DNA from: Chloroflexota bacterium
Lineage (GTDB): Bacteria > Chloroflexota > Anaerolineae > Anaerolineales > DRMV01
Direction: 5' to 3'
Length of the DNA stretch: 7,351 nt
Assembly: GCA_013153335.1 (NCBI GenBank)
Contig: JAADEP010000072.1
Span: forward strand, 1 to 7,351
Shown here: piece by piece, positions 6,021 to 7,351 of the stretch
How the letters are laid out: every line of letters starts with the position of its first letter
How positions within the stretch are numbered: position 1 is the first letter of the stretch
Notes under the pieces: model-generated
Database searches by the model: none
What the model was told of the DNA's origin: nothing
What the model saw: the letters and a program-made list of their open reading frames with translations, nothing else
Made by a program: the position numbers and the translations under genes

Positions 6021-7351
6021 CTAAGCTGCCTGCGCCTCGCGCGCGACCCGATGGCACGCGACCTGCACTCCGTTCCCGACGTCGACCAGAGGCGGCGGGG
6101 TGGTGTCGCATAGCCCGGGCTGATACAGGGGGCACCGGGGATGGAACGCGCAGCCTTTGGGCACGTTGAGCAAACTGGGCACGTCGAGGCTGCGCAGCTG
6201 GATGCGCTCTTTGGTGCGCGTGGTCTCGGGGTCGGCCTCGGGCAGCGCGGAGAGCAGGGCTTGGGTGTAGGGGTGTTGCGGGTTTTGGATGATTTGGGGC
6301 GTGGGCCCGATCTCCACGATGCGGCCCAGGTACATGACCGCGATCCGGCCTTCCCACGCGAAGTATTTGGCCACAGCCAGGTCGTGGGTGATGAACAGAT
6401 ACGCGACGTTCATCTCCTGCCGCAAGCGCTCCAACAATTGGAGCAGGCCCACGCGGATAGAGACGTCGAGCATGGAGACGGCTTCGTCCGCGATGATGAA
6501 GCTCGGCTTGACCGTGAGGGCCCGCGCCACCGCGACCCGCTGCCGCTGCCCGCCCGAGAGCTGGTGCGGATATTTGTAGAGGAAGTCGTCCGGCGGTGTC
6601 AGGTCCACGGTGCGCAGCAGTTCGCGCGCCATTTCCACGGCCTCGCGGCGGTTTTTGGCCAGGCCGTGGCGCAGCAACGGCGCGGTGAGCATGGTGACCA
6701 CCCGCTGGGTCGGGTTGAGCGACGCGTAGGGGTCTTGATGGATGAGCTGCACCGCGCGGCGGTAGGTGCGGAAGGCATTGCGGTCCATCTGCCAGATGTC
6801 TTGACCCCGGAACAGTACCTGCCCTTCGGTCGGCGGCAAAAGCCCAGCCGCGATTTTGCCCGTGGTGGTTTTGCCGCAACCGCTTTCGCCCACCAGGCAG
6901 AGCACCTCGCCCTCGCGCACCTGGAAGTTGACGTCGTCCAAGACCCGGATGGTGCGTCGGCCCACTTTGAAAGTGCGGCCCACGTGGCGCAGTTCGATGA
7001 GCACTTCCTTGGCCCGGTCCGTGCGCGCGGCCTGTACGGGCTTCACGTGCCGTTCGGCTTCCAGCCGCATACGCTCGCCCTGGTCCTCGGCCACCTGCTC
7101 CCAATGCCAGCACGCGACCAGGCGGCCATCAACGCGCTGCAAGGGCGGTTCTTCGGTGCGGCAGCGTTCGGTGGCATATGGGCACCGGGGGTGGAAAGGG
7201 CAACCCTGCGGCAGGTCGATGAGGTCTGGCGGGCTGCCCGGGATGGAAATGAGCTCTTTGCGCGGGCCGTGCAGCGTGGGCACCGCGCGGATCAGGCCCG
7301 CGGTGTAAGGGTGCAGGGGCCGCTTGTACAGATCCCACACGCTGGCCAGCT
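6021..7351 (-). CDS. Fused two-module peptide-type ABC ATPase, 5' end beyond the window
   Basis: This is the energy-coupling ATPase of a DppD/DppF- or GsiA-like ABC importer. Residue numbers here count from the Val codon at 7340, which is not the true start because the frame stays open to the edge. Residues 1-78 are the C-terminal oligo-HPY domain of a first ATPase module (RPLHPYTAGL, then Cys 47, 53, 60 and 77). After a linker of about 30 residues comes a complete second module. It has Walker A GESGCGKTTT 151-160, Q-loop Q202 in HQDPYASLNP, signature LSGGQRQRVA 261-270, Walker B FIIADEAVSMLD 281-292 with catalytic E286, and H-loop H319 in ITHD. It ends in its own oligo-HPY domain with Cys 397, 403, 411 and 429. 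No stop separates the modules, so the two ATPases are one chain, as in GsiA and YejF. A separate start at the internal ATG at 7070 is possible but has only a weak AGGG. Walker B has Ala where Pro is usual (DEP). The gene precedes the small membrane protein and binding-protein genes; the permeases are not seen. Confidence 0.92.
   Translation of the reverse strand, partial: LASVWDLYKRPLHPYTAGLIRAVPTLHGPRKELISIPGSPPDLIDLPQGCPFHPRCPYATERCRTEEPPLQRVDGRLVACWHWEQVAEDQGERMRLEAERHVKPVQAARTDRAKEVLIELRHVGRTFKVGRRTIRVLDDVNFQVREGEVLCLVGESGCGKTTTGKIAAGLLPPTEGQVLFRGQDIWQMDRNAFRTYRRAVQLIHQDPYASLNPTQRVVTMLTAPLLRHGLAKNRREAVEMARELLRTVDLTPPDDFLYKYPHQLSGGQRQRVAVARALTVKPSFIIADEAVSMLDVSIRVGLLQLLERLRQEMNVAYLFITHDLAVAKYFAWEGRIAVMYLGRIVEIGPTPQIIQNPQHPYTQALLSALPEADPETTRTKERIQLRSLDVPSLLNVPKGCAFHPRCPLYQPGLCDTTPPPLVDVGNGVQVACHRVAREAQAA

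Overview
This is a GC-rich bacterial window of ordinary bacterial genes: housekeeping RNA-modification genes beside a peptide-type ABC transporter locus. The lineage is my inference. GC-saturated codons, good Shine-Dalgarno sites, and a lipoprotein whose acylated cysteine is followed by a long Thr/Glu/Ala/Pro tandem-repeat linker fit Chloroflexota (Anaerolineae-like), but nothing in the window is diagnostic. There are no rRNA, tRNA, CRISPR, insertion-sequence or phage signals.

Left part (1-3757). A short-chain dehydrogenase/reductase homologue (39-764, +) appears to have lost its catalytic Tyr and Lys. It runs convergently, 11 bp away, into a SpoU/TrmH-family RNA 2'-O-methyltransferase (776-1576, -). 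The methyltransferase is divergent from tilS (1644-3137, +), which encodes the tRNA(Ile)-lysidine synthetase. The short space between them holds a single A/T-rich island that supplies -10 elements in both directions. tilS overlaps by ATGA a DUF47 (PhoU-like) gene (3134-3757, +), so the two probably form a translationally coupled pair.

Middle (3758-3869). The gap between convergent genes carries a perfect 11-bp GC hairpin that probably terminates transcription from both sides.

Right part (3870-7351, all - strand). In transcription order there are three genes. The first is a two-module peptide-type ABC ATPase, cut by the window edge, that carries the C-terminal oligo-HPY domain of one module joined in frame to a complete second module. 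The second is a 60-residue membrane protein with two predicted membrane spans. The third is a family-5 solute-binding lipoprotein with its own promoter, a leader containing an operator-like palindrome, and a repeat-built linker. The permease genes are not in the window and would be expected beyond the right edge. The lipoprotein would capture the solute outside the cell and the fused ATPase would drive import; the small membrane protein has no known role. Nothing here amounts to a clearly new system. The best leads are the degenerate SDR, the small membrane protein in the transporter operon, the tilS-DUF47 pairing and the leader palindrome.
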